64,000 nt of DNA from Opitutaceae bacterium (lineage in GTDB: Bacteria; Verrucomicrobiota; Verrucomicrobiia; Opitutales; Opitutaceae): assembly GCA_016711225.1 (NCBI GenBank), contig JADJTK010000050.1:124001-188000 (forward strand), in the 5' to 3' direction. Positions 5,875 to 15,680 of this stretch are shown piece by piece (position 1 is the stretch's first letter; every line of letters starts with the position of its first letter). The position numbers were made by a program, and so were the translations under genes. The notes beneath the pieces are model-generated. The model was not told the DNA's origin. It saw only the letters and a program-made list of their open reading frames with translations, and searched no databases.

Positions 5875-6177
5875 ATGACCGTATCCAGCGCCACCACCTC
5901 CCGCCCGCCGCCTCCTCCCGTCCGCCCTGCCCAGGACAACGCCTCCGTCGCCCGTGCCCGCCAAGCGCGCGACAGCTCCCAGGAACAGAAATCGGTGGCC
6001 GAAGTCCGCAAGGACAACTCGGCCGCCCGCTCGGACCGGGCCGAGCGCTTCGCCAAGGACGACCAGGCGGCCCGCGCCGCCAGCCAGGAAGCCGGCCGCA
6101 CTCGGGAGGCCCTCCAGCAACAGGCACAGGCGCGCAGCCGCGCAAACGTGGGTGGGTCCCTCAACGTGAGGGCCTAG
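5875..6177 (+). CDS. Small charged hypothetical protein, 100 aa
   Basis: ATG 5875 opens a 100-residue protein with a Pro-rich N-terminus (RPPPPPVRP) followed by an Ala/Arg/Glu/Gln-rich, probably helical or coiled-coil region (about 25-90). It has no signal peptide or membrane segment. The codon pattern in this frame is more protein-like than in the overlapping frames, and a much longer upstream extension is not credible because it runs antisense through nth. I do not recognise a family. Confidence 0.55.
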   Translation: MTVSSATTSRPPPPPVRPAQDNASVARARQARDSSQEQKSVAEVRKDNSAARSDRAERFAKDDQAARAASQEAGRTREALQQQAQARSRANVGGSLNVRA

Positions 6178-6207
6178 GAGCCGGCTCGCCCGAGGACCGC
6201 CCCGCGC

Positions 6208-6680
6208 TCACTGCAACTGGGCACGGATCCTCGCCGCCAGCGGCTCCAACTCGCCCACCGGCACTCGCCCGCCCTGGTGGGCTTGCCCACCGGCATCGCC
6301 GGTGAAACGCGGCACCACATGCAGGTGCGCGTGGAAGACCGTCTGCCCGGCGGAGACTCCGGCATTTGTCCGAAAGTTGAATCCGTCCGCCTGGAAGCCG
6401 GCCAGGCGGATGGCGCGGGCGATCTTCTGGGCCACAGCCATCATCGCCTCGCCGTCGCGGCGGGAACCTCGAGGATGTCGGCCGCATGCCGTGCCGGAAT
6501 CACGAGAACGTGCCCGGGGTTGTGCGGTGCGATGTCCATGAACGCCACCACGCGTTCGTCACGGTAGACCACCGCGGCCTCGGCCCGCCCGGCCACGATC
6601 TCGCAGAACACGCAGGGCTTTGGCTCACCGGCAAAGGCAACACCGGTGGCTAGCAACCAACCAATCAGCAGAAGTCGCAT
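6208..6680 (-). pseudogene. HIT-family hydrolase with signal peptide, one frameshift
   Basis: The N-terminal frame starts at ATG 6680 with an apparent signal peptide (MRLLLIGWLLATGVAFA), then the zinc pair CVFC and the HIT core to HAADILEVPAAT. The C-terminal frame, from about 6444 down to 6208, continues with MMAVAQKIARAI and the catalytic triad HAHLHVV. One missing base near 6455-6462 separates them; adding it would join the two frames without a gap. HIT proteins hydrolyse nucleotide conjugates and are normally cytoplasmic, so the leader is odd. The indel may be a sequencing error, in which case this is an intact gene of about 157 aa. Confidence 0.75.
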
Positions 6681-6739
6681 GACTTCAGGTACCACGCCAC
6701 CGCGCGTTGCCAAGCGCCGAGCACTGCTTCTGCCGTTGG

Positions 6740-6840
6740 GGCGGGCTTTACGCCCGCCAAGACTTGCAGGCCGAACTCGAGCAACCGGCCTTTCACCCGG
6801 CCGCCCGGCTACGGCTTCTCTGGCGGGCGTAAAGCCCGCC
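6740..6840. repeat. Inverted pair of GGCGGGC..GCCCGCC palindromes in a gene-free stretch
   Basis: A 19-bp palindrome (6740-6758) and its flipped partner (6822-6840) lie 80 nt apart within the 374 nt between the HIT gene and the next small gene, which otherwise holds nothing I recognise. The same element recurs at 10500, 23253, 23934 and 24007. Confidence 0.65.
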
Positions 6841-7054
6841 CCACCACACGCCCCTCGCCGGCCTCGGGCCTACCCCGCCGCGGCCGCACTCAAGCCCGAT
6901 GCTCGGCAAGCGACTACTGATTACGCCCTGCCTATTCCCGGGCCTCTGGGGTATTTTCCCGGGGCGCTCAGTCTCCGGCCTCTTCGGCCCGTACCCCGGC
7001 GATATGAGCAGTTCCGCGGGTCAATATCTTGTCCGAAGCTCCGATACTCTTGTC

Positions 7055-7225
7055 ATGCATCCCTACCTCCTTGGTTTCGCCGTATTGGCCGCAGTCGTCG
7101 GCTGCCTGCTCTTCCAGGTCGGCGGCTTCCTGCTGTTTCCGGTCGCGCTGGATCTTTGGGACAAGGCCACCGCCGAGCGCGCACAGAAGGCTCTGATTCC
7201 GGTGGACGCCGATCCCGTCAAGTAG
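7055..7225 (+). CDS. Small single-pass membrane protein, 56 aa
   Basis: ATG 7055 opens a short protein with one strong membrane segment (residues 4-32: LLGFAVLAAVVGCLLFQVGG, then FLLFPVAL) and a charged tail (DLWDKATAERAQKAL). The composition contrasts with the repeats upstream. A longer start at 7004 is possible. No family is recognised. It stands alone between repeats and thrC on the other strand. Confidence 0.55.
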   Translation: MHPYLLGFAVLAAVVGCLLFQVGGFLLFPVALDLWDKATAERAQKALIPVDADPVK

Positions 7226-7391
7226 CCTTGTTTCGGGACGCGCAAGCGTCCCTTGCCAGCACCCACGCCGTCCGTCCCCACAAGAAGGCAGGCGCACCGC
7301 GGGCGGACGGCGGCGTAGCCCCGTCGTCGCCCCGCCCCCCCTCGCCGAGCCGCGGCTCAAGCGGAGGGATCGCCCTACCCGCGGAACCGCT

Positions 7392-8747
7392 TCACCCGTG
7401 CGCCTCGATGAAGGCGCGCACGGCGGCCACAGTCGCGGCAATACGGTGCTTTTCCAGCGGCTTCGTCTTGAGCGCCTCGAGGGTCGGATGCGTGGATTCA
7501 CGACCGATCGCCTGCTTGATGACGTCGGGGAACTTCGCCGGGTGCGCGGTGGCCAGCACCACCGAGGGCCGATCCGTCGCCAGACCCTTGAAGCCGCACG
7601 CCGTGTGCGGATCAACCACATACCCGTAACGGGCATGCACGTCGCGGATGATCGCCTCGATCTCGGCGTCGCTCGCCCGCGAGGCGGTGAAATTGTCGCG
7701 GTCGAGATTCGCGAACCGGTAGCGTCCGGTCTTCTTGAACTCGGCCATCACGGCGCGCACGCGGGCCGGGTCGCAGTTCTCCGCGAAATACAGAAAACGC
7801 TCGAAGTTCGATGCCACCTGGATGTCCATCGACGGCGCGTGGCTCGGGCGCACCTCGGCCACCGAATAGTCGCCGGTGGTGAAGAGGCGGTAGAGAATAT
7901 CGTTCTGATTGGTGGCGACGCGCAGCCCACCGAGCGGCACCCCCATCTTGCGCACGAGCCAGCCGGCCAGCACGTTGCCGAAGTTGCCGGTGGGCACCAC
8001 AAACTCGGCCTCCTCGCGCACACCCTCTGGCAGGCGCAACCACGCCCAGATGTAGTACACGCACTGGGCGAGCACACGGGCGAGATTGATGGAGTTCACC
8101 GCCGAGAGGCGGTGGCGGACGCGGAACTCCTGATCCTCGAAGATCGTCTTCATCGCGGCCTGCGCGTCGTCGAAGGTGCCGTCGACGGCCAGGGCATAGA
8201 CGTTGTCCGCCGCGGTGCAGGCCATCTGGCGTTCCTGCAGCGGCGACACGCGACCATCCGGATACAGGATGAAGATCTTCGCATGGGCCCGGCCGAGCAG
8301 GCCGTGGATGGCGGCCGCGCCGGTGTCACCCGAGGTGGCGCCCAGGACGGTGAGCGACTCGTTGCGGGTCAGGCACTGGTACTCGTAGAGGTGGCCGAGG
8401 AACTGGAGGGCGAAATCCTTGAAGGCGAGCGTGGGCCCGTGGAAGAGTTCGAGCACCCAGGTGCGATCGTCGAGCTTCCGCAGCGGCGCGACCTCGGGGT
8501 GGTCGAACTTTGTGTACGCCGCGGCGGCCATGCGCGCCAGATCGGCGGCCGGGATGTCGGTGGCGAAGAGGCTGAAGAACTCGCGCAACAGCTCCGAATA
8601 CGAGAGCTTGGCCCAGCCCTGCCATTTGGCGGAGAGGTCGGGCAGTGTCTCGGGCAGGAACAGCCCGCCATCGGGCGCGAGCCCGAGGGCGACGGCCTCG
8701 GAGAAGGTGACGGAAGGGGTTTGGCCGCGGGTGGAGATGAAGCGCAT
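7392..8747 (-). CDS. thrC: Threonine synthase
   Basis: 451 aa from ATG 8747, the usual start (MRFISTRGQ) of the longer, plant/fungal-like threonine synthase subfamily. It converts O-phosphohomoserine to threonine with PLP. The PLP lysine is K110 in HGPTLAFKDFALQFLG, and SGDTGAA binds the cofactor phosphate. Length and motif order are normal. The upstream in-frame codons to 8804 come from direct repeats of GTAGCGAG and were not used. There is no visible leader peptide or T-box. Confidence 0.95.
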   Translation of the reverse strand: MRFISTRGQTPSVTFSEAVALGLAPDGGLFLPETLPDLSAKWQGWAKLSYSELLREFFSLFATDIPAADLARMAAAAYTKFDHPEVAPLRKLDDRTWVLELFHGPTLAFKDFALQFLGHLYEYQCLTRNESLTVLGATSGDTGAAAIHGLLGRAHAKIFILYPDGRVSPLQERQMACTAADNVYALAVDGTFDDAQAAMKTIFEDQEFRVRHRLSAVNSINLARVLAQCVYYIWAWLRLPEGVREEAEFVVPTGNFGNVLAGWLVRKMGVPLGGLRVATNQNDILYRLFTTGDYSVAEVRPSHAPSMDIQVASNFERFLYFAENCDPARVRAVMAEFKKTGRYRFANLDRDNFTASRASDAEIEAIIRDVHARYGYVVDPHTACGFKGLATDRPSVVLATAHPAKFPDVIKQAIGRESTHPTLEALKTKPLEKHRIAATVAAVRAFIEAHG

Positions 8748-8891
8748 GGCGGGAAGAAAGTAGCGAGAAGCAGCGAGCAGGTAGCGAGGAGGAAAACGGC
8801 ACACCCCTACCGGCCTTCAAGCCCCGCAGGCGCAGGCGCGGAGGGCGCCGGCGGCGCCGCCCCGCCGCGAGGGCGCCGGTCCTCCGCCGCC

Positions 8892-10301
8892 TCAGTCGAC
8901 CTGGTGCGGGAGGAAGGCGGGGCGGTCCAGCTTGTCCTTGCCGATCAGGTCGAAAAGCACCGGGCAACCGTTGAGCTTGAACTCCTCGATCACACCGCGC
9001 TCCAGATAGCGCCGATACGACTCGGTGAGGCTGGTGGCGGTATTGCAGAAAACCTTGATGCGGTAGGGCCGGTTGCCCGTCTGCACGGCGTAGTAGGCGC
9101 GGAAACGCTTGCCGGCGTAGGCCGGCGGCGGAGTGCGGTCCGTGAGCGCGAGCAGCACCTTGTTGAGCTGGCCGGTGGGCAGCTTGCGGTCGAGGGCGTG
9201 GTCGATGCGGCGGGCGGCGCCGAGCATGCGCTCGACAGCGAAGCCCTTGAGGGCGGAGATGAAGACCAGCGGGGCGCCCGGGGTGAAGAAGAGCTCCTCG
9301 GCGGCGGCGGTGGCGTATTTCTCGCGATACTCGCGCTCCGTCTCATAGCCATGGATGCCACCGCTCTTGAACGCCTCCTGGGCGAGATCCCACTTGTTGA
9401 TGAGCACGATCACCGGCTTGTGCGCCTTCACGATCTCGGAGCCGATGGCCTGGTCCTGCTTGGTCACACCGTCGAGGGCGTCGAGGACCAGATACACGAC
9501 GTCGGCTTGATGGAGCGCTTCGATCGAGCGGGTGCGGGCAAAGTACTCGACCGGGGAGCCGAGCTTCGTGTTGGCCTTGATCCCGGCCGTGTCCATGAGG
9601 CGGAACGGCCACACCTTGCCCTCGTCATTGGTGAAGTTGAAGTCCATCTCCACGGCATCGCGGGTGGTGCCGGGAATATCGCTGACGATGAGCCGGGGCT
9701 GGGTGAGCAGCCGGTTGGCGAGGGAGGATTTGCCCACGTTGGGCCGGCCCACGAAGACGATCTTGAGCGGGTCCGCCTCGGTGCGATCGGCGGCCTCCGG
9801 GGGCTTGGGCCCGAGGTGATGGGCGATCGCGCCACGCAGTTCTTCCTCGCCGTGCCCATGTTCGGCGGAGAGGCGGATGAATTGGGTGAAGCCGAGGCGC
9901 TTGAACGGCGTGACCGAGACGGGTTTGTCCGGGTTGTCGCTCTTGTTGAGGATAATCACGACCGGCTTTTTGCTGTGGCGCAGCAGCTGGGCGACTTTGT
10001 CGTCGAGCGGGTTGTTCTCCTCGTGGCAATCGACGACCATGAGGATGAGGTTGGCCGCCTCGATAGCGAAACGAGCCTGGGCCTCGACGGCGGGGACGAG
10101 TTTATCGGGTGTGGTCGTGTGATCGAGACCGAGGCCGCCGGTGTCGAGGAGCGTGTAGTCCTTGTCCACCATGCGGGTGACGACGTCGCGAGTGATGCCG
10201 GCCTCGTCGTGCACAATGGAAATGCGACGACGGACCAGACGGTTGAAGAGTCGGCTCTTACCGACGTTCGGGCGACCAACGATGGCGACAATGCGGGACA
10301 T
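8892..10301 (-). CDS. der: GTPase Der, ribosome assembly factor
   Basis: 469 aa from ATG 10301 (MSRIVAIVGRPNVGKS). The tandem G domains are both complete: P-loop 9-16, DTGG about 53-56 and NKSD 119-122 in the first; P-loop GRPNVGKSS about 185-193, DTAG and NKWD in the second. A C-terminal KH-like domain follows. Der helps mature the 50S subunit. The open frame reaches 125 codons further upstream, but that stretch is repeat DNA (see 10302-10687), so the ATG at 10301 is preferred. Confidence 0.96.
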   Translation of the reverse strand: MSRIVAIVGRPNVGKSRLFNRLVRRRISIVHDEAGITRDVVTRMVDKDYTLLDTGGLGLDHTTTPDKLVPAVEAQARFAIEAANLILMVVDCHEENNPLDDKVAQLLRHSKKPVVIILNKSDNPDKPVSVTPFKRLGFTQFIRLSAEHGHGEEELRGAIAHHLGPKPPEAADRTEADPLKIVFVGRPNVGKSSLANRLLTQPRLIVSDIPGTTRDAVEMDFNFTNDEGKVWPFRLMDTAGIKANTKLGSPVEYFARTRSIEALHQADVVYLVLDALDGVTKQDQAIGSEIVKAHKPVIVLINKWDLAQEAFKSGGIHGYETEREYREKYATAAAEELFFTPGAPLVFISALKGFAVERMLGAARRIDHALDRKLPTGQLNKVLLALTDRTPPPAYAGKRFRAYYAVQTGNRPYRIKVFCNTATSLTESYRRYLERGVIEEFKLNGCPVLFDLIGKDKLDRPAFLPHQVD

Positions 10302-10687
10302 ACGAAAACCAGAGTTAGGAAGCGGGGGGCCCGGAGCGAGGAGAATGTTTTTGCGGGGAGCGCCGGTAGGGCCGGTCTGTGACCTGTCGTGCGGGGCCAG
10401 CGGGGTCGGAGGTTGCAGGCGCCGAAGCCTACGGCCCCCCCCCGGACGAAGGTCTTGTGCCTTCGCTACTGGGGGGCCACCGGGCACCGGCCAAGACATG
10501 GCGGGCGTGAAGCCCGCCCCTCCATCGGCAAATAAGCAGCGCGTCGCGAACCGCGGCCACCGGGGACGATCCGGGGTAACTGGATGGCGAAGCCATTCAG
10601 CAAGCACTCGTGGGCTGAACGACTGCATCGTCCAGCTACGGGGGGAACGCTCCGCAGGCACAGAGGCCTGCACCACGGCCCTCCGCC
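10302..10687. other. Repeat-rich gap between der and the aminotransferase
   Basis: It holds a GGCGGGC..GCCCGCC palindrome (10500-10518), a GAGGCC palindrome (10654-10671) and GC-rich filler. The der frame stays open through it, producing a spurious extension containing GAGFTPA, the typical translation of the palindrome. No gene is seen. Confidence 0.65.
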
Positions 10688-11872
10688 CTACTTCTTCGCG
10701 GCCAAATCCTGCACGAACCGGTCGATCCGATCACAGGCCTCGCCGATCTTCTCGTAGCTGGTGGCGAAACAAGCCCGCACATGCCCGGCGCCATTGGCTC
10801 CGAAAGCCGTGCCGGGGACAACGGCCACACTGTGCTTCTGCAGCAACTGGACGGCGAAGTCCTTCTCCGTCAGCCCGGTGCCGCCGATGTAAGGGAAAGT
10901 GTAGAACGAGCCGCGCGGGCTGTGGCATTTCAAGCCGATTTCGTTGAACCGCCGGACGAGGAAATCGCGGCGCCGGTGGTATTCGGTGCGCATGCGCACC
11001 ACCCCGTCCCAGCCGCGCAGAAGCGCCTCAGTGGCCGCATCCTGGCTCACGATGGAGGCGCACATCATCGAGTATTGGTGCACCTTCATCATCGCTTCGA
11101 TCAGCGCGGCCGGCCCGCAGGCGTAGCCGATGCGCCAGCCGGTCATCGCGAAAGCCTTCGAGAAACCGTGGAGGAAAATCGTGCGCTCCTGCATGCCCGG
11201 CAGGGTGGCGATGCTCACGTGCTCGCCGTCGAAGGTGAGCTCCGAATAGATCTCGTCGCTGAACACCAGCAGGTCCTTCTCGATGGCAAACTTCGCGATC
11301 GCCTCGAGTTGCTCGCGCGAGCAGGTGCCCCCGGTGGGGTTGCAGGGCAGGTTGAGCATCAGGATACGGCACCCCGGCTCCCACGCGGCCGCCAGCGCCT
11401 CGGCCGTGAGCGAGAAGTTGTCCTTCGCGTAGGTGGGCACCGGAATGCCAACGCCGTGCACGAGGGTGACGCTCGGGTTGTAGCTCACGTAGCAGGGCTG
11501 GTGGAAGAGCACCTTCTCCCCGGGATTCATGAACGCCCGGAAGGCCAGATCCAGCGCCTCCGAGACGCCCACCGTCACCAGCACCTCGCTCTCGGGACGG
11601 TACTCGATGCCGAAGTGTTGTCCCACGTAGCCGGAAATGGCGCGCCGCAGCTCGATCAGCCCGAGGTTGGCCGTGTAGTGAGTACGGCCGCGTTCCAGCG
11701 AATAGATCGCCGCCTCCCGGATATGCCACGGGGTCCGGAAATCGGGCTCGCCGATGCCCAGCGAGATCACGTCAGCGCTCTTCATCTTCGCGACGACATC
11801 GAAGAAGTCGCGAATACCGGAGCGGGGCAGATCGACGACGTGGCGGGCGATGAAACGGTTGGGATCGCTCAT
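10688..11872 (-). CDS. Class I/II pyridoxal-phosphate aminotransferase
   Basis: 394 aa from ATG 11872. Fold type I aminotransferase, AspC/AlaT/PatA-like: VGVSEALDL for cofactor binding, NPTGG (Asn contact to PLP), SDEIYSEL (Asp to the pyridine N), and the PLP lysine in GFSKAFAMTGWRIGY. Substrate cannot be read from sequence; aromatic or branched-chain amino acids are likely. The Lrp/AsnC gene lies 42 nt upstream on the same strand, an arrangement found widely for this pair and suggesting joint control by the amino acid. Confidence 0.9.
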   Translation of the reverse strand: MSDPNRFIARHVVDLPRSGIRDFFDVVAKMKSADVISLGIGEPDFRTPWHIREAAIYSLERGRTHYTANLGLIELRRAISGYVGQHFGIEYRPESEVLVTVGVSEALDLAFRAFMNPGEKVLFHQPCYVSYNPSVTLVHGVGIPVPTYAKDNFSLTAEALAAAWEPGCRILMLNLPCNPTGGTCSREQLEAIAKFAIEKDLLVFSDEIYSELTFDGEHVSIATLPGMQERTIFLHGFSKAFAMTGWRIGYACGPAALIEAMMKVHQYSMMCASIVSQDAATEALLRGWDGVVRMRTEYHRRRDFLVRRFNEIGLKCHSPRGSFYTFPYIGGTGLTEKDFAVQLLQKHSVAVVPGTAFGANGAGHVRACFATSYEKIGEACDRIDRFVQDLAAKK

Positions 11873-11914
11873 GACGGACGGGAGGCAGCGGAAACGCGAG
11901 GAAGGGCGGCGCGG

Positions 11915-12397
11915 TTAGGGGGTGACCTGCAACGGGCCGGTCTCGTCCTCGCACTGGTCCATGAGGATCCCGTGTTCCTTATAGGTGCGGAGCATGAAAT
12001 GGGTGGCAGTGGAGAGCACTCCTTCGATGGTGGAGAGGCGCTCCGAGACGAAAGCGGCCACCTTCTGCAGGCTGGTGCCGCTCACGAAGACCAGCAGGTC
12101 GTAGCCGCCGGAATTGAGGTAGCAGGAATCAACCTCGTCGAAACGGGCGATGCGTTCGGCCAAGCGGTTGAAACCGCCACCGCGCTCGGGACGGATCTTC
12201 ACCTCGATCACGGCGCGCACCACGCCGGTCTCCTCCTTGGCCAGATTGAGGACTGGGCGCCAGCCCAGGAAAATGCCCTGCGCTTTGAGCTCATCGAGCT
12301 GGCGGGCCACTTCGCCTTCGGGCAGGCCGAGGACCTGGGCCATCTGCGCGGGCGCCAGGCGACTATTTTCCATCAGAAGCTTGAGGACGGGGTTCAT
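11915..12397 (-). CDS. Lrp/AsnC-family transcriptional regulator
   Basis: 160 aa. ATG 12397 (MNPVLKLLMENSR) is preferred over a GTG six codons upstream because the winged-helix domain begins there. Residues 1-50 are the helix-turn-helix (LAPAQMAQVLGLPEGEVARQ), and residues 60-140 the ligand-sensing RAM domain (VEVKIRPE, LNSGGYDLLVFVSG). It is probably co-transcribed with the downstream aminotransferase and likely regulates it, and perhaps the divergent response regulator at 12625, across the 227-nt gap. Confidence 0.9.
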   Translation of the reverse strand: MNPVLKLLMENSRLAPAQMAQVLGLPEGEVARQLDELKAQGIFLGWRPVLNLAKEETGVVRAVIEVKIRPERGGGFNRLAERIARFDEVDSCYLNSGGYDLLVFVSGTSLQKVAAFVSERLSTIEGVLSTATHFMLRTYKEHGILMDQCEDETGPLQVTP

Positions 12398-12624
12398 GCC
12401 GAGTGGGAAACTCACAGAATCAGAAACGACTAGGCCACCTTATTTTCAAGCACCCCGCGGCCGAAATCATCGCAGGTTTCCGCCGCTCACGCTCAAGTTC
12501 GTGGTCCCGCCGGCCGATAACCCTAGCACCGAGCCTTGTTCCGCTCCCGCTTCTTGCGCCCCTCCCTCCTCCCGCCCGTCGCTCGGCCCCACCCCGGACC
12601 GCCCCGCTGCTGACCACGACCGCC

Positions 12625-13236
12625 ATGCCAGCTGTTCTCTTCATCGAAGACTCGCGCACGTTCCAGCGTCTGATGACGAAATACCTGCCGGAGGACTATG
12701 AGCTGACGATCATGGACAACCTGTCGGCCGGCTGGGAATCGATCCAGGCCCGCAAATACGACCTGATCATCTCCGACTTCATGTTCCCCCAAGGGGACGC
12801 CTTCGAGCTCATCTTCCAAGTACGCCACCGGTTCTCCCCCCAGCAACTGCCGCTGGTCGTGCTCACCAGCGTGGCCGACCGTTTCCTGATCAGCAAACTC
12901 TTCATCGCCGGGGTCAACGCCACCATCTCCAAGCCGCCCAACGTGCCGGATTTCCGCGAGCTGGTGGCCCGCATGATCGAGAACCCTTGGGTGCAGCGGC
13001 CCGACTTCCCCTGCGAGGACGCCCATCTGGTCACCTGGGGCACGGCCGACGAGTTCATCGTCTTCTGCCCCAACCTGAACTTCTTCACCAAGGCGCCCTC
13101 GCAGCAGGCCGCCCTCGACGCGATGCAGGCACGCATCCGCCAGCACTCGCAGGCCGGCGACCGCATCCCGGTGATCACCACGCCGAAGCAGACGCTGTAT
13201 TTCTCGCATATCGACACCCCGCCGGCGAAGGCCTGA
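12625..13236 (+). CDS. Response regulator with receiver domain and short C-terminal extension
   Basis: 203 aa from ATG 12625. The receiver domain occupies residues 2-125: acidic pair E8/D9, phosphoacceptor D51 (LIISDFMFP), Thr in VVLTS and Lys in ISKPP. The remaining 75 residues (HLVTWGTADEFIVFCPNLN and following) resemble no DNA-binding output domain I know. No histidine kinase lies next to it, so it is an orphan regulator, perhaps working by protein contact. It is divergent from the Lrp gene. Confidence 0.85.
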   Translation: MPAVLFIEDSRTFQRLMTKYLPEDYELTIMDNLSAGWESIQARKYDLIISDFMFPQGDAFELIFQVRHRFSPQQLPLVVLTSVADRFLISKLFIAGVNATISKPPNVPDFRELVARMIENPWVQRPDFPCEDAHLVTWGTADEFIVFCPNLNFFTKAPSQQAALDAMQARIRQHSQAGDRIPVITTPKQTLYFSHIDTPPAKA

Positions 13237-13295
13237 GACGGTGCGATTCATGGGTGTGGGAGCGTGCTTGCACGCGACTCATCGCGCCGCCCCCC

Positions 13296-14468
13296 TCACT
13301 TTCCGCCGCGCAACTGGTGCCCGCGCGTCACCGCCGAGTCGCCCTTCACGCGTTTGAGCGCATCGACCGCCGCGGCCAATTTGTGGCGCTTCTCGTTCTC
13401 GACGGCACCGAACAACTCCAGCTGGCGCACCGGCGCCTCGACCTGCGACAGTCGCACGCTCACCAACCGGAGCGGCCGTCGCTGCTTCCAGGCGCTGCGC
13501 AGCAAGGGCGCCACCTGCGGGTAGAAATCCGTCTCCAGGTCGCTCGCCACCGGCAGGCTGTGGCCGGCCGATACGTCCTCCATTCCCGGATAACGGATCT
13601 TCACCGTGATGGTGCGCGCGCATTTCCCGTCCTCGCGCAGCTTCGGCACAAGCTCGTCGATCATGCCCTTGGCCACGCGCTCGATCTCGCCGAAATCAGC
13701 CACGTCGTGGGCAAAGGTCTCCTGCTGCGAATAGCTCTTTGCCTCCCACTCCACCGTCTCCACCGGCGAATCGTCCTCCCCCCTCGCCAGCGCGAGCATC
13801 GCCCGATAGTCGTCGCCGAAGAAACGCCGCAGCACCGGCGCGGGCGCCGCCAACAGATCGCGTACGGTTTCGAGCCCGCCAGCGGCGAGCGACGCTTCGG
13901 TCTTCGTGCCGATGCCGGGCAGCTTGCCCAGCTTCAAAGGCTCCAAAAACTCCGCCTCACCGCCCGGGGGCACCACCACGAAGGCCCGCGGCTTGCGCAG
14001 CTTGCTGGCGACGGCCGACACCAGCTTGTTCGTCGCCAACCCCCAGGACACCGAGATGCCCAACTCGGCCGTAATCGCGGCATCCAGCGCCCGAATGCGG
14101 CACTCCAGCTCCGCCTGGCTGCAGAATCCGCAGGGACCGACGTCGAGATAGCCCTCGTCGATCGAGCGGCGCTCGACCTGCGGCGTCACCGTCTCACACA
14201 GGTCGAACATCCGATGCGACACCTGGCTGTAGAGCCCAGCGGTATGCGGGATCATGATCAGATCCGGGCACAGTTGCAGCGCCTTGGTTGTGGGCATCGG
14301 CGTATACACACCGGCCGCCCGCGCCTCGTAACTGGCCGACGAGATGATGCCACGCGTGGTGCCGCCCACCGCACATTTCTTCCCCCGCAACGACGGATCA
14401 CGCGCCTGTTCGCACGACACGAAAAACGCGTCGGCGTCGAGGTGGACGATGGGCGTCAGCAGCGGCAC
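13296..14468 (-). CDS. dinB: DNA polymerase IV, Y-family
   Basis: 390 aa if it starts at GTG 14468 (then PLLTPIVHLDADAFF). The open frame extends to 14609, but that part has no family character, and GGGG at a suitable distance precedes the GTG. The palm catalytic residues are present: the DxD of HLDADAFF and the Asp-Glu of RSIDEGYLDV. PGIGTKT is the helix-hairpin-helix, and the little-finger domain ends the protein. It performs translesion synthesis. The terminal beta-clamp motif resembles QLELFG (about 50 residues from the end). No LexA box was found upstream. Confidence 0.9.
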   Translation of the reverse strand: MPLLTPIVHLDADAFFVSCEQARDPSLRGKKCAVGGTTRGIISSASYEARAAGVYTPMPTTKALQLCPDLIMIPHTAGLYSQVSHRMFDLCETVTPQVERRSIDEGYLDVGPCGFCSQAELECRIRALDAAITAELGISVSWGLATNKLVSAVASKLRKPRAFVVVPPGGEAEFLEPLKLGKLPGIGTKTEASLAAGGLETVRDLLAAPAPVLRRFFGDDYRAMLALARGEDDSPVETVEWEAKSYSQQETFAHDVADFGEIERVAKGMIDELVPKLREDGKCARTITVKIRYPGMEDVSAGHSLPVASDLETDFYPQVAPLLRSAWKQRRPLRLVSVRLSQVEAPVRQLELFGAVENEKRHKLAAAVDALKRVKGDSAVTRGHQLRGGK

Positions 14469-14971
14469 GAACCCCGTTATGATGGGCAACCGAGTCCATG
14501 CAACAGCCCAACGCCTCGTCGCAGCAGCGATCGCAGGATTGTCGTCCGAACGTAAGGCCGTCGCTCCGCGCCGGCCGTTCGGTCTGTCCGCGTGCGGCTC
14601 GAACAGCAATGACCGTGGCGCCGGCCTCCGTGCCGGCGATGCCGGATTTCGCAGGCAGGAACGCCTACGCCACGCCGGACGGCGCGGCGCGCCATCCCAA
14701 CATTGCAGACCAAACGTCCCTGAAGCGGATTCGCCCCAAACTTCAGGGCAAGCGCACGAGGGTCGTCAGACTACGCGCCGGCAGCTGCATCCGGCTCGGC
14801 GCCTCCACCGCCGTGCTCCTCATCGGCGTGAGGTTGGTGAACTCCTTCATTCGGCGACCAGCGTGACGGAGGCAAAGAAACAGATGAGAGCGGCAAGCGA
14901 ACGCGTTGGGCCCGCCGAGCACTCCACGCAGGAGATCCACGGTTCGCGGGTCCTGCCCGCCCGCCGGCCCT
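14469..14971. other. Gene-free stretch of about 500 nt
   Basis: Open frames exist on both strands but none has protein-like character. It includes a GCCTCCGTGCCGGC element (about 14620) related to the GAGGCC palindrome family. Nothing else was recognised. Confidence 0.5.
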
Positions 14972-15680
14972 TTACCCAGCCCAACGCCGCCGGCGCCAAA
15001 CCACCACTCCGAGGGCGGCCACCCCGGCCAACAGGGCGCAGACCGACGGTTCGGGGACGGCAGTGCCGGTGAAGGCGGAAAACTCGACATAGAGACCCGC
15101 AGGGTTGCCGTCAGCCCCCGGACTGTTCGTAACCACGAAATCGAGCCAGTTGGCGCCCGCCAGCAGCCCGCTGCCGGGCACGGTGCCATTGACGGTGTAA
15201 AGGTAGCTGGCCAAGCTGCTGTAGTTCGTGTCACCGGTGGGCGTGCCGTAATTGGGCAGGACAAAACCGTTGAGACTCACGGCCAGCGAATTGTCGGCCG
15301 CAGCTCGGATGGTGAAACCCACCGTGGCCGGGTCGTAGGCGCCGAGATCAAAATTCAGTCGGATGGTATAGCTCCCGGCCATCACCGTGGGAACTCGGGG
15401 AGTGGTGGCCACCGTGTCGCTGAAACCGACCGCAAGCCATTGCGTGGAGACAGTATTGTCGATCCAGACGCTGTTGATCGGCCACACGCTCTCAGCCGGT
15501 TCGTAGAGACCGACAGTTCCAGCGGTGGCGTAGGGCGAGCTGCGCAAAGAGTACGGATTCGTCGTCCCGCCGACGAGAGTCCCGGTATTGTACAACCTCA
15601 ACCACAGTCGGCGGCGTCTGGGCCCACAAAGAGGTCCCGGACAGAAGCAGCAAAAGGATGATGGGCGTGCGGAAGCGCAT
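14972..15680 (-). pseudogene. PEP-CTERM surface protein with one frameshift
   Basis: The first frame starts at ATG 15680 with a signal peptide (RFRTPIILLLLLSGTSLWAQ) and reaches PPTVVEVVQY. A second frame from about 15600 continues LYNTGTLVGG through a beta-rich extracellular domain to the sorting tag: VPEPS, a hydrophobic helix (LLAGVAALGVVVW) and RRRR at the end. One extra base near 15595-15602 separates the frames. Such proteins are anchored or processed by the exosortase system, which is not in this window. Either the gene is broken or the base is a sequencing error. Confidence 0.8.

Noticed and set aside
7398..10382. 994-codon plus-strand open frame
   Set aside because: It runs antisense across thrC and der, whose motifs are complete; high GC keeps the antisense frame open.
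10302..10676. N-terminal extension of Der
   Set aside because: Encoded by intergenic repeats; Der proteins begin at MSRIVAIVGRPNVGKS.
10781..12433. 550-codon plus-strand open frame
   Set aside because: Antisense to the aminotransferase and Lrp genes.
14498..14866. 122-aa plus-strand ORF MQQPNASSQQ
   Set aside because: Ser/Arg-rich, no motif, crosses a GAGGCC-type repeat; not protein-like.
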